Positions 44,642-54,660 of a stretch of 64,000 bases of DNA are shown here, piece by piece. Within the stretch, counting starts at the first letter, position 1. Each line of letters opens with the position of its first letter. This DNA is from Picrophilus oshimae DSM 9789 (GTDB taxonomy: Archaea > Thermoplasmatota > Thermoplasmata > Thermoplasmatales > Thermoplasmataceae): NCBI RefSeq assembly GCF_900176435.1, contig NZ_FWYE01000004.1, forward strand, positions 62,001 to 126,000, given 5' to 3'. A model generated the notes under the pieces. That model was not told the DNA's origin, searched no databases, and saw only the letters and a list, made by a program, of their open reading frames with translations. A program made the position numbers and the translations under genes.

Positions 44642-46318
44642 TTATGATATACCATAATGACTTGATACATCGGTTTCAACGTTTATGAATGTATTATTTG
44701 ACATGTAATTATTATATGAATTTGCAAGCCATATTCCTATCTGCTCTTCAACTATTGTATTATCTGCTATTACTGTATAATTTACATTCGGCGGCACAGG
44801 TTTTGCCGTGGATGGCATGTAATTGCTGTAAACTGCTATTGCATTCATTTCATTGGCAAGGTTTGTATCGCTTGCATTGTCAAATGGTGGATTGTTTATC
44901 CTTTGAAGGCTGCCCTCCTGTATGTAGTTTCCTATTATTTTATTGTAAAGATCCTTTGCAGCCGCAGCCTGATTGTTTATTATTATTCCGTCCTTCATGG
45001 CCTCCGTTTCCCTGTATGGGGATGCAACAGATCCTGTATCATGATGATCACGGCCTATGGCAACGGGTGCCTCGAGATCACCGTTTTTCACCATGTCATT
45101 TATCATTAAACCTATTCTTTCCCTTTCACCGTACGGTGCATAGCATATCCTTGCAGGCAATCCCTGAAAATGCACATATTCCTTTGCAAGTTTTATCCAG
45201 TCTGTTAAATGCCGATCATCAATGTTTTTTATTATTGCATCATCTATTTTGTATATATCATCAGGATTTCCAGAAAGTGCAACCCATCTGAATGGTCCGG
45301 AGCCTATTGCAAAAAGGTCTCTTATGTATGCAGGTACGTATCCATCTATATCAAAGGCATTTTTCAATCCACCTTCAAGGGCCCTTGTTCTTATGTCATT
45401 GCCATAATCAAAGACTGCGGCACCATGATTTTTAAAATAAATCATCGCATTTACCTCCCTTACAATGGATTCATAGACCCTTCTCTTGAATTCTTCAGGA
45501 TTGTCTTCCCTGAATTTCTGAAAGCTTTTTATGTCATAGCCCTCCGGCACATAGCCAAGGTTTATATCATGGGCCGCTGTTTGGTCCGAAACAATATCAG
45601 GTATTATGTTTCTATTAACAAGCTCATTGTATACCGTTGCTGCGTTGCCAAGCAGGCCTATCGATAAATGTTTACCATTTTTTATTGATTCATCCTTTAA
45701 TTTCAATGCTTCATCGAGTGAATCTGTGTATGTATCAAGGTATTTGTCCCTGAGCCTTCTCCTTATCTTTTCAATGTCTATTTCAACGATTATGCTTGTG
45801 CATCTGTTCATCTTCGCGGCAAGTGTCTGTGCACCGCCCATCTCACCAAGACCGGCAGATAAAAACCATTTACCATCAAGATTATCAGAATGATAAATTT
45901 TCCTTGCCAGCGCATTTAATGTTTCATATGTAACCTGAAGAACACCCTGTGTTCCTATGTATATCCATGATCCAGCGGTCATCTGACCGAACATCGTTAA
46001 TCCTCTTGCCTCAAGATCCCAGAAGATGTCATGGGTTGCCCAGCGTGGAACGATCTGTGCATTAACTATTAAAACCCTTGGCGATTCCCTTGTAGTCCTA
46101 AATATTCCAACGGACTTTCCTGATTGAATCAAAAGTGTCTCGTCGTTTTCAAGTTCTTTCAATGATTCAATAATCTTATCAAATGCCTTCGAGTTTCTTG
46201 CAGCCTTTCCCTTTCCACCGTAAACAATTAAATTTTCAGGATCCTTGGCAACCATTGGATCAAGGTTGTTTATTATCAGTCTCAGGGCGGCCTCCTGGGA
46301 CCAGCCCTTTGTATTCAA
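44642..46318 (-). CDS. hutU: Urocanate hydratase with atypical C-terminus
   Basis: A 558-aa protein. Residues 1-~440 are a clear urocanase: [70 protein letters not shown] (NAD region), LSDQTAAHD-like [20 protein letters not shown] (catalytic Cys region) and [23 protein letters not shown]. After that point the usual C-terminus (with the HHGGGVG loop) is missing. Instead there are ~118 Asn-rich residues that I cannot relate to urocanase, and the other frames do not encode the expected ending. Activity is therefore uncertain. It would convert urocanate to imidazolone propionate in histidine degradation. Confidence 0.8.
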   Translation of the reverse strand: MNTKGWSQEAALRLIINNLDPMVAKDPENLIVYGGKGKAARNSKAFDKIIESLKELENDETLLIQSGKSVGIFRTTRESPRVLIVNAQIVPRWATHDIFWDLEARGLTMFGQMTAGSWIYIGTQGVLQVTYETLNALARKIYHSDNLDGKWFLSAGLGEMGGAQTLAAKMNRCTSIIVEIDIEKIRRRLRDKYLDTYTDSLDEALKLKDESIKNGKHLSIGLLGNAATVYNELVNRNIIPDIVSDQTAAHDINLGYVPEGYDIKSFQKFREDNPEEFKRRVYESIVREVNAMIYFKNHGAAVFDYGNDIRTRALEGGLKNAFDIDGYVPAYIRDLFAIGSGPFRWVALSGNPDDIYKIDDAIIKNIDDRHLTDWIKLAKEYVHFQGLPARICYAPYGERERIGLMINDMVKNGDLEAPVAIGRDHHDTGSVASPYRETEAMKDGIIINNQAAAAKDLYNKIIGNYIQEGSLQRINNPPFDNASDTNLANEMNAIAVYSNYMPSTAKPVPPNVNYTVIADNTIVEEQIGIWLANSYNNYMSNNTFINVETDVSSHYGIS

Positions 46319-46464
46319 TATATTACCATGCGGTGCATGTATATTTTTATGATCAATGTTATTATAAACAATAAATATAGAAAAACATATTTAATAAAAC
46401 AATAAAAAGTTAAAAACTATTTTTATATAACTTTATATAAATGATTGCTATTTGATATTAGTAA

Positions 46465-47085
46465 ATGCATAAAATATATACATTTATATTAATATTTTTC
46501 ATGGCATTCTTTGTTGTTTCAAATTCAATGAATAATATTAGCGTAAGCTCTGTTTCGCCAAATGTATACATGGAATCCGGCTCGAATTATAATAGTGGCG
46601 GGCCCGGAGGGGTGCCTGAAACAGAATTCTATATCTCTGGAATAAACAGTCCCGGGGAGCAGATGAGCACGGGTTTAAACATATTTTTTAACTATTCTGC
46701 ACCTGCCGGTGGCCCTGGAGGCCCCGGAGGACCTGGACCTGGGCCAGGACCTGGGCCGGCACCAAAGACCACCGCAAATAATGTAATAATGATACACAAC
46801 ATTTATTTTTCAAAAAATGTTGAGGTATGCTTTTTGTTCAATGAGCCAGCTTATCTTAGCATATGCTATACAGTAAATGAAATAGGGCATCCATCAGGAG
46901 GCCCTGGGGCTCCACCACCATCCACGCTGAAAAGCGGAACATTATATAATATAACAGGTGAATACATGTGCCTTAGCATGTCGCTTTCATCGAGTAATGA
47001 AGACACATTCCCATTCGCGTTTATAGTTTATTATAATGATAACACAGCAATAGAGTACAGATTTAATATAAATCTTAATGAATAA
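46465..47085 (+). CDS. Exported Gly/Pro-rich protein
   Basis: 206 aa with a signal peptide (residues ~5-20, IYTFILIFFMAFFVVS). A Gly-Pro tract near residues 83-102 (GGPGGPGGPGPGPGPGPAP) resembles a rigid spacer, with a second short one later (GGPGAPPP). Two beta-rich segments flank the tract: one has ISGINSPGEQ, the other has paired Cys (EVCFLFN ... LSICYT). The encoding DNA is locally GC-rich and repetitive. The start has an AT-rich leaderless promoter. It sits between hutU and hutI and overlaps hutI by 11 nt at its 3' end. Function unknown; perhaps a cell-surface linker protein. Confidence 0.6.
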   Translation: MHKIYTFILIFFMAFFVVSNSMNNISVSSVSPNVYMESGSNYNSGGPGGVPETEFYISGINSPGEQMSTGLNIFFNYSAPAGGPGGPGGPGPGPGPGPAPKTTANNVIMIHNIYFSKNVEVCFLFNEPAYLSICYTVNEIGHPSGGPGAPPPSTLKSGTLYNITGEYMCLSMSLSSSNEDTFPFAFIVYYNDNTAIEYRFNINLNE

Positions 47086-48257
47086 GATTAAAGTTATCAA
47101 TGATTTTTATTCCATTAATAAATGAGTATCTTACAAGTCTTGACATATACATATATGGCAGCTTTTTATAATCATCTATATCCAATATTATTAAATCTGC
47201 ATTTTTACCTGTTTCTATTGAACCTGTCGACTCATCGATTTTAAGTGATCTTGCACCATTTATTGTTGCAGCCTTAATGGCATTCTCAAGTGATATATTA
47301 CAGTACCTTACTGCAAGGTATATTGCAAAGATCATATTTGAATTATAGGAGGCTGGTGATGCATCACTTGCTATTGCAACATCTATCTTTTTATTTATAA
47401 ACCTCTGTGCGTTGACATAATTTGAATCCAGGGAAAATGCTGTTACCGGAAGTATCGTTGCAACGGCACCAGAATATTTTATGTAATTTAATTGATCATT
47501 TCTTGTATTTAATAAATGATCAACAGATGTAAAATTAAATCTTTTGCACAGGTCAATACAGCCAATGTTCTGAAGCTCGTCTGCATGCATTTTTAGCTTT
47601 AACCTGGATGATACGCCCGCCTCGAGAATCATCTCGGTAGATTTCCTTGAAAATGCAGCTGCGTCGCAGAATACATCAAGAAAATCAACATCGTTCTTAA
47701 ATGCCGGAATCATATTATTAATAAAATACCCTGCGTAATCATATTCATTGATGTTATCTGGAACAGCATGCGCAAGTAATGTTATCTTAACATTTCTGTA
47801 AATACTTTTTATCCTTTTTATTGCATTTATTAACCTTCTCTCACCATTTATTGTTTTTCCATAGACGCTCTTTATTTCAAGGTATGTTGTGCCATTTAGT
47901 ATGCTCTCATCAACCCTTTTAATGGTTTCATTAAATATTTGATCCTCACCTGAGCTTTCGGTATCATTCATTGTTTTATGTATACCGCCTCCTGAATTAA
48001 GTATATCAAGATAGCTTTGACCGTGGCTTCTCATGTATAGTTCATTCTCCCTTGTGCCCGCATAGGCAAGATGTGTGTGAATCAATAAATCCAGGCATGA
48101 CAACCATATTTGATGCATCAATGGCATCGTCATTGTTTTTATTATCTGTAATATCAGAGATTATATTATTCTCTATTACTATTGATTTATTTTTAATTAA
48201 CTTAAAATTGCCCTCTGAATCAAATGTTATAATCTGGCCTGCGTTTTTTATTATCAC
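47075..48257 (-). pseudogene. hutI: Imidazolonepropionase, frameshifted at a CA repeat
   Basis: The N-terminal frame starts at ATG 48257 and reads AIDASNMVVMPGFIDSHT, then runs out of frame and stops 14 codons later. The other frame supplies HTHLAYAGTRENELYMRSHG and continues as a normal amidohydrolase (GGGIHKTMNDT, LAHAVPD, CDAAAFS, LKMHADEL, TSVDHLL, ASDASPASYN, GKNADLIILD) to 47075. The join needs one more CA in the run at 48072-48079: (CA)4 is present and (CA)5 would restore DSHTHLAYAG. The total length of about 393 aa is normal for HutI. The metal-binding HxH spans the lesion, so the product is dead as written. Sequencing error or phase variation are alternatives. Confidence 0.85.
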
Positions 48258-48344
48258 AAGATAAAATGCTTTTATTTATATTTATATAATTTGTTAAAAA
48301 CATTTCAATAAAAGATTTTTTCTTTATCGTACAATGATTTTAAT

Positions 48345-49242
48345 ATGAGTTTTAATGACCCAAGGGTTTTAAAATTTTCTGAAGTTAATAAAAACAGTGA
48401 AAATCCAGATATTGTTATAACAGGTGTTCCATACGATGGTGTAATTATATCGCATAGAAGGGGTGCAAGATACGGCCCTGAGAGGATAAGAGAGATTATG
48501 AATTCATATTCAAGCTACTGCACCGATCATAACGTTGATCTTAACTCATTGAAAATACTTGATGCTGGGAATATCGATGTTAATTTTATAGATTATAACA
48601 TTGAAAAAATAAAAGATGATTATTATAATATTATAAAAAAATACAATTCAAGGTTCATTGCCATGGGCGGGGATCATTCAATAACAGAGGGACTATTTAA
48701 ATCAGTATGTAAATTAAATAAAAAAACTGGAATGATCCTATTCGATGCACACCATGATATAAGGGATCCATGGAGGGTGAACTCAGGTTCCTGGGGGAAA
48801 TAACATCTTAAAAGATAACGGCGGCTGCCTTGACGGGCGTAATTTTGTCCAGATAGGCGTTCACGGTTTTAAATATTCAAAGTATTATTATAATAAAATT
48901 AATGATTTAAAAATAAGCTATTTCACCGCTTTGAATGTTCTTGATTATGGTATTGACGCCATAATAAAGAAGGCCCTTGAAATTATTGATGCAGATATTA
49001 TATATCTAAGCCTGGATATTGATGTAATTGATCAGGCATATGCACCTGGTGTAAGTGCCGCCTCTCCTGGAGGCCTGACACCAAGGGAAATCTTTAAAGC
49101 AATGTACCTTCTTGGATTAAACAAAAAGGTAAGATTTATGGATTTAACAGAGTACTCGCCACCACTTGATCATGATGACATAACAGGAAGGGTCGCTGCA
49201 GAGGCACTACTTCATTTTATGTGTGGTGCATCTAAATCCTGA
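48345..49242 (+). pseudogene. hutG: Formiminoglutamase (arginase fold), frameshifted at a G run
   Basis: The first frame (48345-48803) reads GVPYDGVIISHRRGARYGPERIR, AMGGDHSITEG and FDAHHDIRDPWRVNSGSWGK, then TAA. The +1 frame continues NNILKDNGGCLDGRNFVQIG, VHGFKYSKYY, YLSLDIDVIDQAYAPGVSAA and GLTPREI to 49242. The lesion is at GGGGG (48793-48797): with four Gs the frame is continuous (SWGNNI). All manganese-binding motifs (GGDHS, DAHHD, SLDIDVID) are present across the two frames, and the joined length is about 299 aa, as expected. It starts 87 nt from the divergent hutI and converges with hutH. Confidence 0.85.
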
Positions 49243-50725
49243 TGCTATTTATAAACTCCATTAAATCATTGTTCATCATTTCAAGGATTTTTTCAATGTC
49301 AATGTATGGTGGCCTGTCATTTTCAAGTTGATCTATCCTTGACCTTATCTTTTTATAAACCATATCTATGAAATTGGATGTATTATACTTTTTAAATTCA
49401 AGTGCCTGCGCGGCTATTAGATACTCTATTGCAATGATACTTTCTATGTTCTCTCTTATTTTTATCAGTTTAAGTGCCGAGTTTGCGCCCATGCTGACGT
49501 GATCCTCCTGATTTGCAGATGTTGGAATTGAATCAGCAGATGCCGGGTGTGATAATATTTTATTCATGTTGCAAAGTGCTGCAGCGGTGTATTGTGGTAT
49601 CATATAACCGGAATTTATTCCATAGTTATTCACAAGGAATGGCGGCAGTCCGCTTAAATTGGTATCGACAAGCCTGGCTATTCTTCTTTCTATCATGTTG
49701 CCAAGATCAGTTAACGCAATGGCCGAAAAATCTGCCGCAAGTGCAACCGGCTCGCCATGGAAGTTCCCTGTTGATATGTAATCGTCGTTGTAAACAAGTG
49801 GATTATCTGTTGCGGAGTTCATCTCTGTATTTGCAACGTTTATTGAATATTTTATTGCATCAAGGACTGCACCGTAGACCTGCGGTATGCATCTAAGCGT
49901 GTATGCATCCTGTATCTTTATCTTATTTGCATTTTTCACGATCTCGCTGTCCTTTAATATAAACCTTAAATTATCCGCTATTGTTATCTGCCCATTGTGT
50001 GGTCTTGATGCTATGGCCCATTCCCTGTATGCCTTATCTGTTCCAGAGAGTGCCTCAAAGGCCATCATCGATGATATTAAGGCGTGCTTGATTAAATTCA
50101 TGGATCTGTAAAGCTCAATGCCAAGTATCCCTGTTATCATTGATGTTCCATTTATTAAGGCAACACCCTCCTTTTCCTTAAATTCATATTTTTCAATGTT
50201 AAATATCCTAAAGACCTCATTTGAATCCCTTACATCATTTTTATACAGCACAGGACCCTCGCCCATGATTGCAAGGCCTATATGTGCAAGCGGTGCAAGA
50301 TCCCCGCTGGCACCAACTGAACCGTACTCAGGAACAATCGGTATTATATCATTATTTAACATGAAAATCAAACGGTCTATAAGATCAATTGATACTCCAG
50401 AGAAACCCTTTAATAGGCTGTTTAACCTGACGGACATTACGGCCCTTACATATTCAGGCTTAAGGTATTTGCCAGTTCCTGATGAGTGGCTTCTTATAAG
50501 ATTCTTCTGGAGCTCGAGCTTCTCATCAACATGCCGGTTGAGAAGGCTGCCAAAGCCAGTTGTAACACCATATATTTCATTTCCAGAGCTTATAATCTTT
50601 TCCAGAGATTTCCTGGATCTTAAAACGTTGTTTTTTGCTGATTCAGATATCTCAATTTTTTCCTTAAGAACAGAGATCCTGTAAAGCTTATTTACATTTA
50701 AATCATCCCCGGAGAGAATTATCAT
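49232..50725 (-). CDS. hutH: Histidine ammonia-lyase
   Basis: A 497-aa enzyme of the aromatic amino-acid lyase family, cytosolic. It converts L-histidine to urocanate. The MIO cofactor forms from Ala-Ser-Gly in GSVGASGDLAPLAHIG; other conserved parts are YGVTTGFGSLLNRHV, NLIRSHSSG, LINGTSMITG, QDAYTLRCIPQV, NSATDNPL, GNFHGEPVA and SANQEDHVSMG. It is complete, in contrast to the other hut genes nearby. It overlaps hutG by 11 nt at the 3' end and is separated from the cobalamin operon by about 37 nt. Confidence 0.96.
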   Translation of the reverse strand: MIILSGDDLNVNKLYRISVLKEKIEISESAKNNVLRSRKSLEKIISSGNEIYGVTTGFGSLLNRHVDEKLELQKNLIRSHSSGTGKYLKPEYVRAVMSVRLNSLLKGFSGVSIDLIDRLIFMLNNDIIPIVPEYGSVGASGDLAPLAHIGLAIMGEGPVLYKNDVRDSNEVFRIFNIEKYEFKEKEGVALINGTSMITGILGIELYRSMNLIKHALISSMMAFEALSGTDKAYREWAIASRPHNGQITIADNLRFILKDSEIVKNANKIKIQDAYTLRCIPQVYGAVLDAIKYSINVANTEMNSATDNPLVYNDDYISTGNFHGEPVALAADFSAIALTDLGNMIERRIARLVDTNLSGLPPFLVNNYGINSGYMIPQYTAAALCNMNKILSHPASADSIPTSANQEDHVSMGANSALKLIKIRENIESIIAIEYLIAAQALEFKKYNTSNFIDMVYKKIRSRIDQLENDRPPYIDIEKILEMMNNDLMEFINSIRI

Positions 50726-50762
50726 AATAAACCATTATAATGTTATATAAATAAAATTTTAA

Positions 50763-52094
50763 TCATACATTATAACATGATCTTACAAACCTTTCCGGTA
50801 TCCTTGGATTTGATGGAAAGTACAGATGCATGTAGCCCGCAAGCAGATTTTTTGTTGAAATGCCATCAGGACCCCTTTCAGTTTTATAGGCATTTGCATT
50901 TACATTCAGCCTTGAATAGTGAAACTCATGGCCTTTTACATGCCAGCCGCCCATCATTAATATATTATTTGACTCTGCTCTTATGTTTCTGTATCCAAGA
51001 ATAAGTGAATCCATGTATGATTCACCGTTTATTATTGAGGCCATTTCATAATATTTGCCGTTTATTTTTATGCCCCTGGAAAGGTACATGTAGCCGCCGC
51101 ATTCTGCAAATACCGGTCTTCCCGAGTTAAAAAATTCCATTATATCCTTTTTTATTGAATAATTATCTGAAAGTCTTTCTGCAAATAGCTCGGGAAAACC
51201 ACCACCTATGTAAATTCCATCCGCCTCTGGAAGCTTATAATCATTTAGCGGGCTGAAATAAACAATCTCTGCACCGTACATTTTTAGCATTTCTATATTA
51301 TCGTAATAATAGAAATTAAATGCCGCATCATATGCAATGGCTATTCTCACCCTATTAACATTTTTTTTAGAGAATAATGCTGATTTAAATGATATATCCC
51401 CTGATTCTTTTGATATTTTAATTAATAGATCCAGATCAACTGACCTTTCAATAATATCGGCTATTTTATCTATTTTACCAGAATTGTCATCCTCCATGGC
51501 CGTTTTTAATCCAAGGTACCTGTCATCAATTTTTAAATCATCTGATCTTTTTACGCAGCCTATTACAGGTATTCCTGTGTATTTTTCAATGGCCGTTCTT
51601 ACTATTGAACAGTGATAATCAGACCCGGCGTTGTTTAGTATAACACCTGAGATCCTCAATCTTTTATCCATTTTAATAAGGCCAAGAATTATGGCAGCGG
51701 CCGTTCTTGCCATTGCGGAAATATCAATTACTATAATAACCGGTGATTTTAAAGTTCTTGCAACCTCTGCCGTGCTTCCCGTATCTTTATCCGGCTGCTT
51801 TCCATCGTATAGTCCCATGACACCCTCTATTATTGAAATATCTGAGCCAGTGGATCTTTTTATAAATATCTCCTTCATTTTTTCCCTGGATGACATCCAT
51901 GTATCGAGATTGCTTGAAAATCTTCCGGTTGCAATGTTATGATATCCTGGATCTATATAATCCGGGCCAACCTTAAAGGGCTGCACCCTTAATCTTCTGG
52001 AAAGGGCACGCATTATACCTATTGATATCGTTGTCTTTCCGGATGAGCTTGAAGGGGCTCCTATTACAATGCTATTTATCCTCATCATTATCAC
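50763..52094 (-). CDS. cbiA: Cobyrinate a,c-diamide synthase
   Basis: A 443-aa glutamine-dependent amidase that converts cobyrinate to its a,c-diamide. The N-terminal dethiobiotin-synthetase-like ATPase has GAPSSSSGKTT, VQPFKVGPDYIDPGYH and EGVMGLYDG. The C-terminal class I amidotransferase-like domain has GIYIGGGFPELFAERLS and the nucleophile motif VFAECGGYMYLS, with the GHEFHYSR His near the end. The first Met codons (52094, 52088, 52085) are alternatives. It overlaps cbiG by 23 nt and is the last gene of the cbi run. Confidence 0.94.
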   Translation of the reverse strand: MIMMRINSIVIGAPSSSSGKTTISIGIMRALSRRLRVQPFKVGPDYIDPGYHNIATGRFSSNLDTWMSSREKMKEIFIKRSTGSDISIIEGVMGLYDGKQPDKDTGSTAEVARTLKSPVIIVIDISAMARTAAAIILGLIKMDKRLRISGVILNNAGSDYHCSIVRTAIEKYTGIPVIGCVKRSDDLKIDDRYLGLKTAMEDDNSGKIDKIADIIERSVDLDLLIKISKESGDISFKSALFSKKNVNRVRIAIAYDAAFNFYYYDNIEMLKMYGAEIVYFSPLNDYKLPEADGIYIGGGFPELFAERLSDNYSIKKDIMEFFNSGRPVFAECGGYMYLSRGIKINGKYYEMASIINGESYMDSLILGYRNIRAESNNILMMGGWHVKGHEFHYSRLNVNANAYKTERGPDGISTKNLLAGYMHLYFPSNPRIPERFVRSCYNV

Positions 52095-53058
52095 TGAATA
52101 TTGATACCGTTACATTTTTAAATACCATCTTTTCAATTAACATTTTTCCATGGTTTGATGATAAATAGGCCGATGCCGTTGAAACTGAATATGCACCGAT
52201 GTATTTATACACATCGCCGTTGATTATGCCCGTGCTGTTAAGTTCTTCATTTTTATAAAAGATTGCATCGCATTTTATTTTTTTTATTAAATCGTTTAAT
52301 GGCGCAGATCCCCTTTTTATATCTATAGTTGCTATGCGCTTAATTGCATTAAATGATGCATTTATGCTCCTTAATGCTGCATCAATAGCGTTAAAAAGAT
52401 TATTATAATCTGCATCACTTGAAAAGCCGATTCCAATGCAAAGATCCCTTTTTAACAGTATTAAATCATTTGGCCCGGGTTTTATATCCCTTCTGGTTAT
52501 TATTATTCTGCCATGAAAATCATCGATGTTTTCCTTAACATTATCAGGAAATCTTAAATTTGAATTGCATTCATCGATTAAAAGCATGTTCTTTCCAGAG
52601 ATAATATCATATGAGATCGATGCAATGTTTCCATTAACAATGATGTTTTTATTTTTTATTATCTCCTCTATTGATTCAACGTTGTTTGCCTCAGATGCCG
52701 TTGTTATCACAGGCTGATTGTTTATGCATTTTGATATAATAACTGATAAATTATTCGCTATTCTATGCCCGGATAAAAGACTTATAGTGAATCTGCCGGC
52801 ATCATCTATAACTATTATACCAGGGTCGGTATACTTGCTTTTTATATACCTTGATATTATTCTTACAACTGCGCCAAGTGCCACCGTGTATATTATTGCA
52901 TCATATTTATTGAAGATCTCCCTGGTTATATCATTAATTGATAAAAAGCCATTGTCTGAGAGCCTCCTGCCCTGATAAATATCAATGTCAATGCATTTTG
53001 ATATGTCTTTTAATATTTTTATGCCATTCTCTGTTATTGCTATGCCGGCAATCCTCAT
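52072..53058 (-). CDS. cbiG: Cobalt-precorrin-5A hydrolase
   Basis: A 328-aa enzyme that opens the delta-lactone of cobalt-precorrin-5A with loss of acetaldehyde in the anaerobic pathway. The N-terminal domain shows YDAIIYTVALGAVVRII and DDAGRFTISLLSGHRIANNL (the CbiG 'SGH.GGAN' motif). The C-terminal domain shows CIGIGFSSDADYNNLFNAID, then IATIDIKRG. It overlaps cbiD by 4 nt and cbiA by 23 nt. The choice of the early cobalt route (CbiG, CbiD) fits an anaerobic-type pathway. Confidence 0.9.
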   Translation of the reverse strand: MRIAGIAITENGIKILKDISKCIDIDIYQGRRLSDNGFLSINDITREIFNKYDAIIYTVALGAVVRIISRYIKSKYTDPGIIVIDDAGRFTISLLSGHRIANNLSVIISKCINNQPVITTASEANNVESIEEIIKNKNIIVNGNIASISYDIISGKNMLLIDECNSNLRFPDNVKENIDDFHGRIIITRRDIKPGPNDLILLKRDLCIGIGFSSDADYNNLFNAIDAALRSINASFNAIKRIATIDIKRGSAPLNDLIKKIKCDAIFYKNEELNSTGIINGDVYKYIGAYSVSTASAYLSSNHGKMLIEKMVFKNVTVSIFSDNDEDK

Positions 53059-54089
53059 GATATCACATTTCCTGACATATCAAATATAATGACATCAATA
53101 TTGATATTAGATATCCTTCTTAAATTGATTTTCGCAAGCTCTGCCATTAATTTAAATAATCCATCATCCGTGAATTCATCAACCAGTGCATTTACTGTAT
53201 TTGAATTTTTTATTATTTCTGCATTTTTTATATTTATGCTTAATGCCATCTTATATATAAAATCAAAGTCCACACCAGAGTTCCTGCTTGATGTATCCTC
53301 CATGCCCCTGGCAAGCTTTGATGCCTTTCCAGGCATGCATGCTATTATAATATTCTTTATGCCATTCTCCGCAGCGCGTCTTACGGAGAAGCCTATAAAA
53401 TCGCCAACGTCTATGCACGGGTACCTGTCATTAAATAATTTTCTCGCGTATTCCTCGGTTCTTGAACCCGTTGTCAGTATCACGGTATCATAATTTGATT
53501 TAATAGCAACACGCATTGCAAGGACTATGCTTGCACGCCACGATGCTGCCGAGTATGGCACAACAATGCCCGTTGTTCCAAGTATTGATATGCCGCCAAT
53601 GATTCCAAGCTTTGGGTTACATGTTTTTAATGCGACCTTATCTCCTCCGGGAGCCGATATTATAATTTTTAATCCTGATGAAATATTCAATTCTGATAGT
53701 GTTTCCATGGCCGTGTTTTTTATCATTCTCATTGGCACCGGATTTATCGCCGCATTGCCTGGTTTTACAGGAAGACCTTCTTTTGTGACGCGGCCTATGC
53801 CCTCACCGCCATCAACGTATATTCCCGAATCGGTAAATGAAACCTTTGAATATATAACAAGCCCTGTTGTAACATCCGGGTCATCCCCGCCATCCTTTAC
53901 AACGGATGCCATTGCATAATCTTCCTTTATCTCAACATCATTTATATTAATTATCGCATTTTTCTTTGATGGTAATTTTACCTCGACACTTTTTAATTTT
54001 CTGCCGGTGGCAAGGGCTATTATTGCAGCCCTGGTTGCTGCGGTTGCACATGTGCCAGTTGTGTATCCATACCTAGGCATGAAGCTCAC
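53055..54089 (-). CDS. cbiD: Cobalt-precorrin-5B C1-methyltransferase
   Basis: A 344-aa SAM-dependent enzyme. RYGYTTGTCATAATRAA at the N-terminus is diagnostic, followed by VKDGGDDPDVTTGL, GGEGIGRVTKEGLPVKPG, AINPVPMRMI, GISILGTTGIVVPYS and GSRTEEYARKLF. The segment GDFIGFSVRRAAENG is also typical. It methylates C1 of the corrin precursor. It overlaps cbiC by 17 nt and cbiG by 4 nt. Confidence 0.95.
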   Translation of the reverse strand: MSFMPRYGYTTGTCATAATRAAIIALATGRKLKSVEVKLPSKKNAIININDVEIKEDYAMASVVKDGGDDPDVTTGLVIYSKVSFTDSGIYVDGGEGIGRVTKEGLPVKPGNAAINPVPMRMIKNTAMETLSELNISSGLKIIISAPGGDKVALKTCNPKLGIIGGISILGTTGIVVPYSAASWRASIVLAMRVAIKSNYDTVILTTGSRTEEYARKLFNDRYPCIDVGDFIGFSVRRAAENGIKNIIIACMPGKASKLARGMEDTSSRNSGVDFDFIYKMALSINIKNAEIIKNSNTVNALVDEFTDDGLFKLMAELAKINLRRISNINIDVIIFDMSGNVIS

Positions 54090-54660
54090 CTATTATTCCA
54101 TTCATTAATGCTGCAGCCATTGGGGAACCACCTTTTCTGGAAATGTTTGTTATCAACGGTATTTCGCAGGATAAAAGATCAATCTTTGATTCAAGTGCTG
54201 ATACAAAGCCGACGGGCGTTGCTATGACAAGCGATGGCCTTAGGCCTTTTTTCACCTCCTCGATCAATGACATAAGTGCTGTTGGCGCATCACCTATAAC
54301 ATAGATTGCATCTTTATAAATTGATGCGGCCTTCTTTATTGAAAGATATGACCTTGAAAGCCCGGTCATTTTTGATTTTAAAAGGACATCGTCGTCATTT
54401 ATTAGGCATACCTTTCTATTATACCTTGTTATCCCTGACATTACCATGTTAACATCTGTTACTATAAACCTGTTTAATCTTAAGGCGTTAATGCCATTAT
54501 TTAATGGATCGTTCTTAAAAACAATCGTTTTAAATACATCAAGATCTCCGGTTGCATGAACCGCACGGGCCTTTATTCTGTTCTCTTTACTATCATCTAT
54601 GCCAAGGCTATTATAGATTATTTCAAGGCTTTTCCTGTAAATTTCCCCTGGATTTAACAT
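54073..54660 (-). CDS. cbiC: Cobalt-precorrin-8 methylmutase
   Basis: A 195-aa enzyme that moves the C11 methyl group to C12 to form cobyrinate. Typical parts are ARAVHATGDLD (with the catalytic His), TDVNMVMSG, VIGDAPTALMSLIEEV and LVIATPVGFVSALESK, then PLITNISRKGGSPMAAALMNGI. Length is normal. It overlaps cbiJ by 38 nt and cbiD by 17 nt, both consistent with tight translational coupling. Confidence 0.95.
   Translation of the reverse strand: MLNPGEIYRKSLEIIYNSLGIDDSKENRIKARAVHATGDLDVFKTIVFKNDPLNNGINALRLNRFIVTDVNMVMSGITRYNRKVCLINDDDVLLKSKMTGLSRSYLSIKKAASIYKDAIYVIGDAPTALMSLIEEVKKGLRPSLVIATPVGFVSALESKIDLLSCEIPLITNISRKGGSPMAAALMNGIIGELHA

Noticed and set aside
44689-45291. Long plus-strand ORF (200 codons) opposite hutU
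   Set aside because: It is a shadow of hutU: Cys/Leu/His-rich, low-quality sequence without a promoter. The minus strand carries clear urocanase motifs over most of it.
50118-50684. Long plus-strand ORF (188 codons) opposite hutH
   Set aside because: It lies entirely inside the strongly conserved hutH and has no domain pattern; it results from codon bias on the coding strand.
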